Origin: Rhizopus arrhizus
Lineage: Eukaryota; Mucoromycota; Mucoromycetes; Mucorales; Rhizopodaceae
Length of the DNA stretch: 64,000 nucleotides
Direction: 5' to 3'
NCBI GenBank assembly: GCA_024220505.1
Contig: JAKZZE010000029.1
Location: 558,001 to 622,000 of the forward strand
Shown here: positions 12,369 through 25,609 of the stretch, one piece after another
Layout of the letters: each line of letters opens with the position of its first letter
Position numbering within the stretch: position 1 is the first letter of the stretch
Program-made: the position numbers and the translations under genes
Notes under the pieces: model-generated
Databases searched by the model: none
What the model saw: the letters and a program-made list of their open reading frames with translations, nothing else
Told to the model about the DNA's origin: nothing

Positions 12369-15300
12369 ATGTCACAAATAGAAAGTATGGCCATTTTGGG
12401 AGTTCGCTCCTTTAGTCCTTCAGAACCAAGCTATATAAAATTCTTTTCGCCACTGACTTTAATTGTGGGTTCAAATGGTTCAGGCAAAACAGTAATAAAA
12501 GAATGCGCGTTGAAGAGAATGTCTGTTCATTGATCTATTTTTGTAGACCATCATTGAAAGTCTTCGATATGCATGTACAGGAGACACACCTCCTAACAGC
12601 AAAGGTGGTGCTTTTGTGAATGACCCCAAGGTTTTTTTTTTATAGAGTATTTCTTTTAAAGGACATTAACAGAAGAAAAGGTAGCTGGGACAAGTGAAGT
12701 GAAAGCACAAGTAAAGATTAAATTTAAAAACATCAATGGTGAAAGAATGGTCTGCAGTCGTTCTTTGGCAGTGACCCAAAGGAGAGCGACAGTAACACAA
12801 AAAACAATTGACAATTCATTATTAAGATATGATCCAGTGACAGGCGAGGTAAAGATGAAAGACTTTCTTTTTACAAAGCTCTCAAACGCTTGTATGCATA
12901 CCTGTAGGCTTTCAGTATTAGCAGCCGTTGTGCAGATATGGATGCAGAATTACCACTTCACCTCGGCGTTCCTAAAGCCATCTTGGACAATGTGATCTTT
13001 TGTCATCAAGAAGAAAGCAATTGGCCGCTATCAGAGTCGAGTATATTGAAAAAGAAATTTGACGACATCTTTTCATCCAAGCGATACGCGGTTGCACTGG
13101 ATAACATCAAAGATGTGAAAAAGGAAGCAGTACAGGATGTCAAGATTGGCAACGTACGCCTCGAAGCCCTCAAGGCCGACACACTCAAGGCCAAAAGATT
13201 CGTGCAGACTTGACACAGCTCAATCAGCAGACGGCGGCTAAATTGAACGCGTTGGATCTGATTGAGGCAAAGATCGATCAAGCACAACAAGAAGTGACTC
13301 GATTGAATGATGTCTTTCGTGATATCAACTTGACTTCAGATCAGATACAACAAATTATTAACAAGCGTGATTTTTATCTGACCACGATCCATTCACTCAA
13401 GGACACCATCTCGCCTCGACCGGAATCCACCGAGGAACTCAAACGGTTGTTGGACGAGCATCGTGTGAGTGAGAACAGGGTGAGTGATGAGAGGGATGAA
13501 CTGATGGAGAAGCGCAGGGGGCTTGAAAGGAAGCTGAAGACAGCGCAGGATGAATTATCACGAAAGCATACAACTGTGGGTAAATTGATGGCTGCTAAAG
13601 AGCAGATGGAGGATCAGATGCAAAGGCGTATCGAATTGATCGAGTCCATCAACTCAACACACAACCTGTCCTTTTCAATTCATGATGGCTCTAAAGCTGC
13701 TGCTTTGCTCAGAAAACAGGTGGCTGCTCTAGAAGCAAAGCAGAAAAGGGATAAAATGACTGCATTAAACCAACAAAACACATTGTCGGACGAGCTGCAG
13801 TTACTAAAAAGTCAACACATGTCCATTATTGAAAGCAAAAAGCATTTGACGAAACTTATTGTAAGATTCTTTTTGTGTCTTGTACCTCTTTCCCCTGATA
13901 TGTTTTTTTTTTTCTTTGACAACAGGAGAGTGATAAGATACAGATTGAAAGTTTAAGAACAAAGTTATCAGAATTTGATGTTTCTGCAAATGAAATTGAG
14001 GAAGGGAAAGAAAGAGTTGAGAAAGAAGTAAGAGGAAAGGGTCTTTGAAAAAAAAAAACTTAGCTTTATTTTAGCAAATGAAGTTGAAACAGTTGGAAAC
14101 AACCTCAAACGTATCATCCAGAGAAAAGCTGACAGAGAAAGAACGTGAGTTGAAACAGCTGGACAATAGCATCACGAACCTGAATGACGAAATGAATCGA
14201 TTGAGTAAGCAGAGTGACTCTTCTGCAAAATTATCACTGAAACGTTCCGAAAAGGAATCTAAAGAGGCCACAGTGAAGCGATTGTAATTATGAAAAAAAA
14301 AGGGTACAATTTGTGTCACTCACCGATATATTCAGGCATAAAGAACATCTTGAAACGATTGAATATTTATTGGGTAAAAGACCGGATGCAAAGGATTTAG
14401 AAAAGGATCTTTTACAATTTAAAGAGTTAAATATTTATTGGCACACGATCTATAGTCGACTTACATTTTCTTTTTGTGTAGAGAAAAAGAAAGAAATGTA
14501 AAAGAGTTGAAAGAAAGCAGAGATACTGCAAATAAAGAGTTTTCGGCTGCAGAAGGAAAGATTGGGGTTGCTAGACATCATATATCAGTAAGAAGAAAAG
14601 ATATCAAAAGTAAGGTTTATAGTGTTTATGTGATTGTGTGTTCATAACGATTTTTTTTTTTTTTTTGGTCAGAATATGAGACGACGATTCGTGCTGCATG
14701 CGGTGATAATGATCTCATGGATACCTTGAACGCAACAGAAAAGACCATTATGGATTTAAGAGAGTAAGTTGAATGAATGAAATGGATAAAGAAACTAAAT
14801 TAAATCAGACAACTTGCCAACATTCATGGTGCAGAACTTATTTATGGCAAATTTTTTGAAAAGGCCAAGGCCTCAAAGTGTTGCCCGTTGTGTACAAGGG
14901 GTTTTGGTGAAGACGCACAGAATGATGCCTTCCAAGGGAAATTGCAGACGATCATGAAGAGGATTCCGGATCAAAGAGAGAAATTGAATGAAAAGTTAAA
15001 GAAGAGTGAAGAAAAGAAGGTGAGATTGAGAGCGGCTCAAGGAGACTGGATCAAGTTGGAAGCGCTCAAGAAAGATGTTGGTTCCATTGAGAAAAACCTG
15101 ATAGAGTTTGAATCTGAAAAGGATCATGCACTTAATAGAGCTGATGTGGTAAAGAAGAGATAGGGTTGTGTGAATGATTTTAATTGAATGTTGAATAGGC
15201 CTCTGCTGAATTGATAGAAATCGAGAGCTATACAAGTAAAGTAGACAGACTGTTGAAGCCAGCAGAAGAAATGAGTCGCCTGCTGAAAGAATGCGATCTG

Positions 15301-17231
15301 CTCCAAAAGGATATCACTGAAATCGAGGACGAATTGAGCTACATGGGCTCAACCCGTACACTGACCGATTGTCAAAAAGACATGGAAGAATTATCTTTCA
15401 AGAGGTAAACATATAGTTGTATCAAAACATCAAGTTTTCTCATCTTCCTTCTTCAAGTCAAACCGTTCGTCGAGATATCAAACGATTGCATGATGACATG
15501 GACCTTGCCCGTCGTCAAATTCAACATGCAGAAAATAACGTGAGAGATGCACGCGAGGCTTTGATGAATTGCCAGCACAAGTGGGACTTTAGAGTGGGTT
15601 TGGACATGCAATTGAAAGAGTATGAAGAGAATATGAAGACACACATGGAACAATTAAAGGTAAAGACGTTAAACAAAAGTGATTTTTAGTGACACTTGTA
15701 TAGAAAGTTGAAAATGATATAGCTCCACTTGAAGAACAAGTTCAAGCGACTACTGAAGCGCATGAGAAAGCTGTGGATGAATGGCATAGGGTGGAAGAAA
15801 ACATGACGGCTCAACAAAACATGTATTTACGTCACGCTGATCGTTTAGATGAATTTAATCGTCGTATTGCAAGGTAAAAACAAATGGATTCATCAGGGAT
15901 ATGTCGATTGATCTATTTGGGGTAGAGAGGAAGCCTCACTAGGTGCTGGAAAATTTGAAAATGCGATGAAGGAAATATCGGACCTTGAAAGTCTGATGGA
16001 GAGACTCCAGATGGAGATCAAGAGCACGTCGGATCAAATCAACGTGATTGAGAAAGATGAAGCAGAGAGAAGAACTGTAGAACGCGATCTACAAGATCAA
16101 ATCACATTTAGGGAGAGACAGGTTGATTTGGCTAACTGTGAAAATGAATTGCGCCAATTACAAGAAAAGCAAGGAGATGCTGATGTCGAGCTACTTTCAG
16201 AACAACTCAAAAAGGCCCAAGACAATGAAACGAACTATATTGATCAAGTAAGAATCAAAAAGAGTCAATTTTCTTTTTATCTCACTCTGTATGTAGCGTG
16301 GAAGTATCCGAGGTGAACTGGTTCAAATGCGTGATCAGATTAGAAGATATGAAGCAGAATTAGCCAATGATTATGCAGGTGTTGATGGTCGTTATGGAGA
16401 ATTGTTTATAGACGTCAAGTCAAAAGAACTTGCTATTGGTGACCTTGAAAAATACAGTAAAGTTTTGCAGATGGCCATCATGAAGTATCATACATTAAAA
16501 ATGCAAGATTTGAACAAGATGATTAGAGAACTCTGGGTGAATACATACCAAGGAGGAGGTCTGTATTTCAAAAAAAAAGGGGGGGAAGAGAAGAATGAGT
16601 ACTGAAGAATCGATTTGTTTTTAGATATTGACTATATAGAAGTACGTGCAGATGATGAAGGTACGACAGCAAATAGATCGTTTAATTACAGAGTAAGTGT
16701 ACACTGCTGATATCACTTGTGGGATGATTGATCATGAAGCACAGGTTGTCATGATACAAAATGGATCAGAATTAAATATGAGAGGCAGATGCAGTGCAGG
16801 ACAGAAAGTGCTGGCGTCCATCATCATCCGACTTGCACTTGCAGAGACATTTTGTGTTAATTGTGGTGTGTTCACTTTGGATGAACCAACGACGAATCTT
16901 GACCGAGAAAATATTGAGAGCTTGGCCCAAAGTATCGTTAGGTAATTGAGATACGTCTGGTGGATCAAACACTGACTTGTTTTTTATAGAATCATTCAAA
17001 GAAAGCGAGGACAAAGTAACTTTCAATTTGTTGTCATTACTCACGATGAAGAATTTGTTGAATATCTTTCGCGTTATGATATCCTTGGTCAATATTATCG
17101 AGTGAAGAAAGATGACTAGTAAGTAAATCATACAAAGAGATCACAATCACAGTCTGTAATTCTCTCTTTCTTATTCTAGTCAGCACAGTACGATCACACT
17201 GCAAAGTGAAAACGACAGGTTCACAAGTTAA
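12369..17231 (+). CDS. RAD50: RAD50 DNA double-strand-break repair ATPase, with a one-base frameshift
   Basis: The ATPase and coiled-coil subunit of the Mre11-Rad50-Nbs1 complex, acting in break repair, telomere maintenance and checkpoint signalling. About 19 exons can be traced; the first are 12369-12491, 12547-12630, 12681-12848 and from 12908. Walker A is GSNGSGKT across the first intron, and the Q-loop region [16 protein letters not shown] is intact. Long coiled coils flank the zinc hook CPLC at 14882-14893. The C-terminal ATPase half carries the ABC signature SAGQKVLAS and Walker [12 protein letters not shown], then [10 protein letters not shown]. The last exon is 17180-17231. In the coiled coil, the frame changes by one base near 13193-13200: the reading frame upstream stops at 13211, while the downstream frame continues the family sequence RADLTQL. 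A missing A in the run at 13193-13196 would explain it. Intron 2 has a poor donor (GTTTTT). Everything else looks functional. Confidence 0.93.
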
Positions 17232-17546
17232 TGTTGTATACAAAGGATACCTCACTCTGCTAAAGAAGTTGATTAGAATGATTTCAAAATAAATATAAAA
17301 CCTATTTATCAATCCTTACTAACAGGGATAATAGAAACTCTCATCATCATTTTATTTTGCAACGTTATGAACATCTTTTGGTTTTAATTATGTATCTTGT
17401 TGGATAAACAAGTTTATTCAATCCAATCCTCTTTACAAAAAAGGTGGTTATTAAGGTTCTGTGTTTTGATTGGATAAATACAATCCGTATTTCTTTAGCG
17501 TGAGAAAGCAATTCTTTTTATTTTATTTTTTTTCTCACTCAACATT
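17232..17546. other. Short intergenic spacer
   Basis: Contains the RAD50 3' UTR and the upstream region of the dehydratase gene. Nothing else is visible. Confidence 0.5.
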
Positions 17547-17879
17547 ATGAGCAAATTAACAACCGAAGAAAGAGAAAAGGTTTTGCCCTCTTTATTTGAT
17601 TCTGGATGGAAATTAGTGGATGATCGAGATGCTATTATAAAAGAATATACTTTTAAAGATTTCAATGAAGCCTTTGGATTCATGACTCGTATTGCATTAA
17701 AAGCAGACAAGATGGACCATCATCCAGAATGGTTTAATGTAAGCAAATAAAAATAGATTGAATCTTACTTATGTTTATAAAAGGTCTATCATCGTGTACA
17801 AATCACTTTGTCTACTCATGACTGTCAAGGATTATCCATCAGGGATATCGAGCTGGCTAGGTTTTGTGATGGCATCTAA
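17547..17879 (+). CDS. Pterin-4a-carbinolamine dehydratase
   Basis: Dehydrates the 4a-hydroxy-tetrahydropterin formed by aromatic amino acid hydroxylases, so that the cofactor can be recycled. Two exons (17547-17738 and 17784-17879, intron 45 bp) give 95 aa, the usual family length. The family signature is split by the intron: [11 protein letters not shown], then [18 protein letters not shown], then [10 protein letters not shown]. The active-site His pair (HH in DHHPEW) and the third His in STHD are present. No linked aromatic hydroxylase is seen in the window. Confidence 0.93.
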
Positions 17880-18027
17880 CTCTCTAAATCGTATTTTATT
17901 AAACATGTTGAATCATCCATACAACTTTCTTGTACTTTAAATCCAGCTTATTTTAAAACCCATCGTCTTCTTTGTCTGGATTCTTTTTTTTTTTTTCTTG
18001 AAAACATGATATTGAATCTCTTTCCGT

Positions 18028-18059
<32 letters not shown>

Positions 18060-18897
18060 CCAAATAAAGTGATCCGATTCAAGCAAGTCAGCCAGTCTGT
18101 TTGAAACACTACCTGTCACTGGTATGTGTGATGAAGGAAATCTTTATCGGTGGGACCTTTAGGATGGGTTTGTTGACATCAGTGGATGTGAAATAGATTT
18201 AGAACGTACGGTTATCGTTGATGCTATTTGAGAATATCAAACAAGATAATACAATTGACACTGTAACCATTTATTCAAATTTGGGGGTTATTCAAGTGTG
18301 TTTGAGCATTACTGTAAACAAAAAGCCTCAAAAGTCTTTTCATATTGAAGTTGATTTCACTAAACATGTATCCAAATTCAGTTTTAGCCTAGAGTGACTC
18401 TGTCGTATTCAGCAGCCACTTTATTACTCAACAAGTAAAAGATGATGACAGGGTTCAAGCGGATAGAACAGGCTGAAACTTTTGTGTTTTGAGAATTTAT
18501 TTCAAATGACTCAGCAAGTCAAAGGACAACAAAAACATGAAACAGTGCTTCCTGTTCTTTTTATAGATCATTCTTTATGGATTGATTCAGTTGAATGTTC
18601 TGAAACGATCGTTTGCAATTAAAAGAAAGCTATTTTTCTTTGGTCGGTAGATCCGAGTTTATCGGATTTCTTATTTTGGCTATATTTCCGTGATTCATTC
18701 TCTCTTTATCTCACTTGTAAGGATTGAACGTTTCCTTATCCCAACGATAGACCTAATTTAAACCCTCTTTTTATCATAAAATGAGTTTATTAAAAACAAA
18801 AAAGGGGGGGAAAAAAAAAAAAGAAAAAAAAAAAAAAAAAGAGAGGACAATAAGGATTGTATTACACAAGTCTTGACAGTTGAGTGGACAATATGAT
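17880..18897. other. Unassigned region with coding-like fragments
   Basis: Contains T runs near 17980-17996 and 18032-18060 and several short coding-like stretches on the + strand. The clearest is a 58-codon open frame starting near 18219 and ending near 18395, reading ...DTVTIYSNLGVIQVCLSI.... Another begins near 18085 (LFETLPVTGMCDEGNLYRW) and is cut by a stop. The fragments are in different frames and cannot be joined by good splice sites. This may be a decayed gene, but I do not recognise the family. Confidence 0.3.
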
Positions 18898-19611
18898 TTA
18901 TTTAAGATAACGCATCTCCAGCTGCCAAGGTAGTTTCACTATTATTAAAGTAGGTGATAATCTATGAAATGCTGAATTGGATTGGGGTCGTTCATCATCA
19001 TTCAACAAGTTCCGTATCGTCGGTGTTCCGGGAGTAGCATGATGTATTGTTTTAATAGGAGCCAATTGAAGACCGAAAGTATCCCGTCCTTGCTCATCCT
19101 CTTTTTCTCTCTTTCTTTTTTCCTGTGAGCCATTTTGGATGTTGGGAACATGTAAAGGTGGGTAGATATCCCGGTTAGAATAATCTAGGATGGTGGATGT
19201 AGAATATAAACTAGGAAAGTGAGAATGGGTCTTGTGTTGTCCATCGAGTATGTTTTGTAAAATGCTTTCGATCACTGACAATCTTTCTTCGATGGCTTGA
19301 ATTTGATGCATTGAAATAGTACTTGTTTGAATGCTTGATGTTGTGGATTGGGGTGACTGTACTTGAGGTGATTTCTTTCGAACAGGCTGTGTGATCAAGT
19401 GAACATTATTATTCAACCTTTCTCTTATAATCGACATTGGTGCACCCGGTCTCTGATTAATGATATATTTACATTCAACACGTGCCTTTAAACAACCCGT
19501 ACAAGGATATTCTCCATTACATTTCGTCTTTTTCCTTCTACATTCTCCACAGGCACTGATCACCTTGAGTCTTTTACGCTTCATTTTATCGTTTTCTATT
19601 GGTTTATTCAT
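18898..19611 (-). CDS. Zn2Cys6 transcription factor, short form
   Basis: A single-exon protein of 237 aa. The binuclear zinc cluster is near residues 21-48: CGEC, KTKC, PCTGC and VEC give the full C-x2-C-x6-C-x5-C-x2-C-x6-C pattern, preceded by a basic KMKRKR segment. Residues around 100-125 (IQAIEERLSVIESILQNIL) look like a dimerisation coiled coil. The rest is Ser/Thr/Pro-rich and charged. The fungal middle homology domain found in large Zn2Cys6 activators is absent, so this is either a short member or lacks 3' exons. Target genes are unknown. Confidence 0.85.
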   Translation of the reverse strand: MNKPIENDKMKRKRLKVISACGECRRKKTKCNGEYPCTGCLKARVECKYIINQRPGAPMSIIRERLNNNVHLITQPVRKKSPQVQSPQSTTSSIQTSTISMHQIQAIEERLSVIESILQNILDGQHKTHSHFPSLYSTSTILDYSNRDIYPPLHVPNIQNGSQEKRKREKEDEQGRDTFGLQLAPIKTIHHATPGTPTIRNLLNDDERPQSNSAFHRLSPTLIIVKLPWQLEMRYLK

Positions 19612-20787
19612 TTTTTAAAATAAAAAGGAAAAAAAAAAAAAAAAAAGGTTTGTCCCGCTTGAATTTTTTTGTTTTTTTTTTTTTTTTTTAAAAAAAAAAT
19701 AAAAGAGGGAGAGAAAGGGAAATGTTTAGAATATATTTAAGAAAAAAAAAAAAAAAAAAAAAAAAAAGAGAGAGAGAAAGAGAAAGGGGTGGAATAGAAA
19801 TTTAAAGTAAAATAGATTGCCACATGAAAGCAACCTTTGCGGTTTGCCTTCAGCGTCACATTATTATCATCTTATCTCAAACAAGTCCAATTGGAATAAA
19901 CTCTTTTTTAAAGTTGAACACTTTCCAAAAGGTCTTGTTGAATTCATTTCTTTTTTGGAAAACAATAGCAAGCGATCACTTTACCGAATTGTGAATTCCC
20001 CCTTCCCCCCCTTTCCCTTCTCCTTCTTTTTATTTCTAAACCTCAATCAATAGGATGATTCATCAACATGATTTTTAATTCTTTTGTAAAACCAAGTGTC
20101 TCTTAGACTTTTTCACAGTCCTTGCTTGATCATGTATCTACAAATGGAATATGTTGTCATCCCAATAACAATAAAGTCACGCTACTCTTTCTATCATCCG
20201 TCCAACACAGTTATTCTTCTAAAACATACCTGATTCCCCTTGTTCCCCTTTCATTTCGATTCCACCTTAACTTTTTCTTAAAAAGGCATCCTTTGTTTCT
20301 ACAAGAATGCAATTATTTTATAAATCATTGTCAATGCTCTAAAGATACACACGCTCTTTAAGATCACTGATTTATTTTTAAACAAAATTCACCGCCTCTT
20401 GAATTCTTTGTCGGCCAGAATCTCAAATTGAAGAGACGGAAAGATTTCCTTTTTAGTGTTCTGTGGGACAACACACTTGATAGTCCCCCTCTCTCTCTTT
20501 CTTTTGGTGGATTGGGTCAAGAGAGTGAACAGGTGAGGTTCCATACTGTCTTTATCCACTCACAGACAAAACAGAATTGAAACCTCCTCTTTTTTTTATA
20601 AAATCCATCTTTATTGACATGGATATCATAAACTACACTGAAAAGAATAAAAGAGGTGAAATAGTTTAAAAAAGAAGCTTTTCGACTGGTAACAAAAGTT
20701 CATAAACTATGAATGCCCACGAGAATATTGGATGCGGAATAAATTTTTATCTTTTTTTTTTTTATTTTTATTTTTTTTTTTCCTTTA
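19612..20787. other. Divergent intergenic region between two Zn2Cys6 genes
   Basis: About 1.2 kb with long A runs and GA-rich blocks at 19620-19800, then ordinary AT-rich sequence. It separates two zinc-cluster regulators transcribed in opposite directions. I see no gene and no repeated binding motif I can name. Confidence 0.5.
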
Positions 20788-23174
20788 ATGTCCTTGTCAG
20801 CTTTTGTTGAGTTACAACCAAGACAACGAGTGAGCAGAGCTTGGTTTGTACAGTGGAAAAGAACGTACCTTTTGTCTTACCCTATTTTTAGTGACTTGTG
20901 TAGAAGAAAGAAAATAAAATGCGATGGGGCAAGTCCTGTCTGTGCTAATTGTAAAACGATTGGACTCGACTGTACTTTTAAAGACACTACAAAAAAAGTA
21001 ATCATACAAAGCCACCGTCTCTTCTCTATCTTATCCTCTCCACTCTATCTATAGCGAGGACCACCCAAGGGATATATTGAAGCGATTGAAAATAGATTAT
21101 ATAAATTAGAAAACATGTTGGTCGATTTATCAAAAAAGGGTGAAATACAATCCAACAGTCTGCTGATGGAACTCAACTCTCCCTTGGAAACACCCACCGG
21201 AGAACAGATCCGGGCGAGACCGATCAGAAGAGTACCAAAATCAGAAAGAAACAAAGTCTTCTTTTGGCAGCAAGACAAAGCGGGCAGAAAGAAAAGAGAC
21301 AGTTTATGGTCAGAGGACCCAGAGCGAAAAGAAGGCGTGGACGAAGGCCTGGGTCAACTTGCGATGGATGAGAATGGTCAGGTGAGATATCTTGGTAAAT
21401 CCTCTGGCTATTATTTATTACAAAACTGTAAAACGTATCAAAACGGTGCCTTTCATTTCACACATTACGGTAAAAGGCAGAAGAGGATCTATCTTGTGGC
21501 GGATCCACTGGAATTACCACCCAAGGATCTCTCAGAGCATTTGATCCGTCTTTACTTTGATCATTTCTATCCTTTCCTGCCCTTGTTCTTTCGACGTCAG
21601 CTCTTTTCTTCATCCGAAAGACAAGTGACACCGCTCTTGCTCAATTCGATCTATGCTGTCGCTTCGAGAATATCGACGGATGTCAGAGTGAGATCCGATC
21701 CTGCTCTACCAGAGACTGCAGGTGATGTCTTTTTTGAAAGAGCAAAGAAATTGTTGGATGAGTCTTATGATAAACCAACCCTATCTACCGTTCAATCCCT
21801 TTTATTACTCGCCAGTCATCAACACGGTACGAGAAAGTCAGCCAGAGCTTGGTTATATAGTGGCATGGTAACACCTCTTTCTCTTTAGTCACAACCATTC
21901 ATCTCTCCCTTTTTTTTTTGTAGGCTTTTAGAATGGCACAGGATCTGGGTTTACACAGAAATTGTGATCACTGGAATCTATCACCAGAAGAATGCGAGAG
22001 ACGGAAGAGAGTGTTCTGGTGTTGTTATGTTGTGGATCGATTGGGAAGTGCAATGTATGGAAGAGCGACGACGTTTGAAGAAAAAGATTGCGATGTTCCT
22101 TTTCCCTCAGTCGATGACCATGATTTACTCTCAGCCAAAGGAGAACCAGTGATTCGGTTACTGGATAACTTTATTCATTTAATCAAGTTGTGTGACATAT
22201 TAGGTCATGTTCTCAAGAATATTTATTATGTACGTTCTTTGCAAAGTACGGCAACCAAGCAAATCGATTCGATCTTGACCATCTTAAATAAAAGGCTACA
22301 TCAGTGGCATGATCAATTGCCAAATCCACTCAAGATTCATCCCAAATCAAATGCTCTGCCCTGTGTCGCTGTCTGTCAGCTACATCTGGTTTACTATACA
22401 ACCCTCATCTTGCTCCACCGATTGTTTATTCCTGGTCCAGACCAAGGCCTGTCGACGCTTGTGCCCTGTGCCTCTATCTGCGCCTCAGCCGCGGATTCTA
22501 TTTTATACATCACCCATCACATGCTTGAACACAATCGGTTGGTTTATGTAATGAATTATGCAGTCTATTATGTCTTTACGGCCGGCATCATCTTTACCAG
22601 AGAAGCAAATCACAGTGAGAAATCGGCAGAGGAAGCCAAGGTCAAAGTGACCCGATGCATGCAGGTCCTGGATGAAATCGAACTGACCTGGATCACGGCA
22701 AGTAAGAATTCTCAAATCTTGGCAGAGTTATCCGGTCTTCAGCAGCAGCCGTCGACCAGCGGCTTGAACCATCCTCACTCACTCTATCCCAACTTTGCTC
22801 TTTCACAACCTACTTCCATGGATCCATTCGCAGCCCCTGATATTATCCCAGTAGACGTCAAACCTTTTCATCCTTCCTTTTGGGAACCGTCTCTCGATCA
22901 CTGGAACTCATTTTCTCCTCAGCAAGAGACTCCCATGTATCAAGAAAAGCAGCACTTGATTCATAACGATCAAAATGTGGATGTGCTCACTGGTGTATGC
23001 TTACCTCTGGAGAGTTCAACGGATGATAATAAGGCTCATGATGGTTTCATGAGCTATGTTCACCACCACAGGACACTTCACCCATCAGCAGAGGAGGATG
23101 GTGGCCGGCCATCATCATCTCATAGCAGAAATAACCATGTTCTTGAGGACACGGCAAATGCTTATTATTGGTAA
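20788..23174 (+). CDS. Zn2Cys6 transcription factor with fungal-specific regulatory domain
   Basis: Four exons (20788-20843, 20892-20997, 21055-21867, 21924-23174) give 741 aa. The zinc cluster is split by the first intron: RAC then DLCRRKKIKCDG, then SPVCANCKTIGLDCTF. The linker RGPPKGYIEAIENRLYKLE follows, a typical dimerisation segment in this class. The middle homology region (fungal_trans type) includes LFFDHFYPF-like DHFYPFLPLFFRRQ, AFRMAQDLGLHRN and ERRKRVFWCCYVVDR. The C-terminus is His/Ser/Pro-rich and probably the activation region. The length and order match large sugar- or nitrogen-type regulators, but the regulon cannot be read from the sequence. Confidence 0.92.
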
Positions 23175-23983
23175 CATAAAACGTTGATTGAAACAGGATT
23201 TATTTATTAAAGAGTATTTACCCACTCGACTCCTTTCTGATCGCTTGTCGACCTTTTTTTTCAATCCTTGTTCAACTGTCCTTTTATTTTACAGAATAAA
23301 CTGCAAGATTTAAATAGGATGTTCAAGTTGACCCTTTCGTTTGTATCCACAACGGTTTTTATCACGAATGATACCTATTCCCCCTTGATGCGTCGTATTC
23401 AAAAGATTCATCATCCCAATCGATATCCTCCAAACTTGAACAAAAAAAAAGGGGGCCTGGTGCGGATGATACTCATGTCCCTTATAAAACCAGGGTTATT
23501 TACAAATAAGCTATCGAACTGACCCATTTTTAATTTCTCCTGCCTTTCTTCCGAGCAGACCCTTGCCAATACACTTTTCCGTCTTGTAAAATCTCTAGTG
23601 ACACCAGCCCCAAAGATGGAAACCGTATACTTTCAAGAGATTCGAAATGTAACTTGAGAGCCGGATGGGATAGAAACCGTCGTATTGCAAAAAGGGTTGA
23701 ATAACAACAGGATCAAACATGAAATAAACGTACAATTTTCAATTTTATTCATCCTACTGAAAAGAAGCTGCTTTTTGTAACCTGCTTTGCTTTCTATCTG
23801 TGGGTTATCTCCAAAATGGGTCTCTTGTCAATAAAAGAGAGGCTCGTGGGATCAGCCGGTGCTATCGTATCCCCGACCAAGACAGCTCAAGAAACAGACG
23901 GAGCGTAGGGATCCTCATTTTTAAGAAAAAGGGAGCTTTATTATATAAATAGGATTCTTTTTTGTACATATATACAGCCGTGT
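23175..23983. other. Intergenic region with short coding-like fragments
   Basis: Open stretches on the + strand near 23290-23450 and 23560-23690 have a coding-like composition (for example STTVFITNDTYSPLMRRIQK), but frames break and no family is recognised. They could be a decayed gene or an unrecognised exon set. The 3' end of the helical-protein gene follows on the - strand. Confidence 0.3.
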
Positions 23984-25577
23984 CTAAAGATATTCTACCA
24001 TCGTCAACCTGGTCAACTTGACTGACCATCTGATTTTTTCTACAAGCTTCAAATCGATCGTCTTGAACTGTGCCAGACAATGTTCCATCCATGCCTCCCA
24101 CTCATCCAATGCCTGATGATGATTTTCAATCAGCAGAATCAATTGATCTTCTTCCAAGGCCGTATTCGTCACTTGCTCACGGAGCGTGGGCCGTTTGTGG
24201 ACGATGGATGCCGTTGACAGAACACACATGCAATACTTGCTCACAATCAACGCATGTCGATAGAGTGTCTCGGGACTGATCGTGTTCGGCTTCGTCTTGA
24301 GGACATAAAAGAGGACCTTTTCCAATCGGAGCGGTACATGTTTCTTGTTTCGAAACTTTTTGTAGTTGCTCTCTATTCGAGATACGTCCGTGTCGGCCAC
24401 GGCTTTATCCAAAAGAGCGATCAGAAAGGTGGGATACTTGATGGCCTGCATCAGTTGTGAGCAGGCCTCGGGATCCATCTGCTGAAATCGGGAATACAGC
24501 TGACTGACAAGACCATCAAAACTTGAAATCTTGTCAAAACAAGAGATAGTGATCATCTATGGACGCTTTATTCAGTTTTCTGGTTGATATCCTTCTTTTT
24601 TATATACCATGTTCAATAGATCCCCAGAGAGTTGACAGAGATGTTCATTTTCATTTGGATAGCCTTTGAGCAAAATGTCGAGGTACTTGTCAAACTTGGT
24701 ACAGGCAAAGAGCGATTCGTTTGTCAAGGTTGCAAAAAAGATGGATCGTGCCACCTTTCGATCATCTCCCAGTCTTTCTTTCAGGTCTGTCTGGAGCACG
24801 TTGACAAAGAAATCAAGCACGAGCGCACGACATCGAGCTTCCAGATGGTGGCTGGGCTGATTGAGTACTTTGTCGACATAGTTCCAAATGTCACTGTAAG
24901 CAGATAGTTCCTTCGTATTCAGCAGTTCGTACTGACCGCTTTCGTCGTCCATCGACTGAGAACAAGACAGCTTGAAATAAGCAAACTCATTCCACACGGG
25001 ATTGAACATCTCTGGTCCAAACAGAGTTAATACATCCATAAGTAAAGTATAGGCTTGCTTGCATTGAGACCAGTGGTTTCGTTGTGTTTCTCTACTTTTG
25101 AATCCATCCTTGGACTGTAACATGGTGTTGATGAGTGCTATTAATAAAGCGCTACAAATAAAGTTTGTAAACTACAGAAAAGCTCTTTCTGATTGCTTTT
25201 GCTTACCTTGGTGGCCTTTTGCCAGTACTGAGCATATTTTCAATCAATTGCATGCCAACACCAGCTATACACACAGCATAAAAATTAATGGTTCAAATCG
25301 TTTCAAATATCCCCTTCTTACAGTGATTGACTTCAAAATAATCAATAATCATCATTTGCATTCTTCTAGGCATATATTCTACTTTGTTAATTCTCTTTTC
25401 TACTCTGGTCTCCAAGGTGACATCATTTTGGTAATTATAGATTTCGAGTAAAATAGGATTTGTAGCCAGCAGTTGTTTGGCTGGAATGGTCTCTGTTAAT
25501 TCGTTCTTTGAGTTATAGTTGATGTAGACAACATCATCCTTGTTTTAAATTATACAAAGTTACATGCTCTGGTTTAT

Positions 25578-25609
<32 letters not shown>

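Noticed and set aside
17932..18119. Minus-strand Lys-rich open frame
   Set aside because: It is a translation of the T-run region (poly-Lys), so it is not a gene.
23862..24907. Open frames antisense to or overlapping the helical-protein exons
   Set aside because: They are shadows of the minus-strand exons, with no family signal and no start context.
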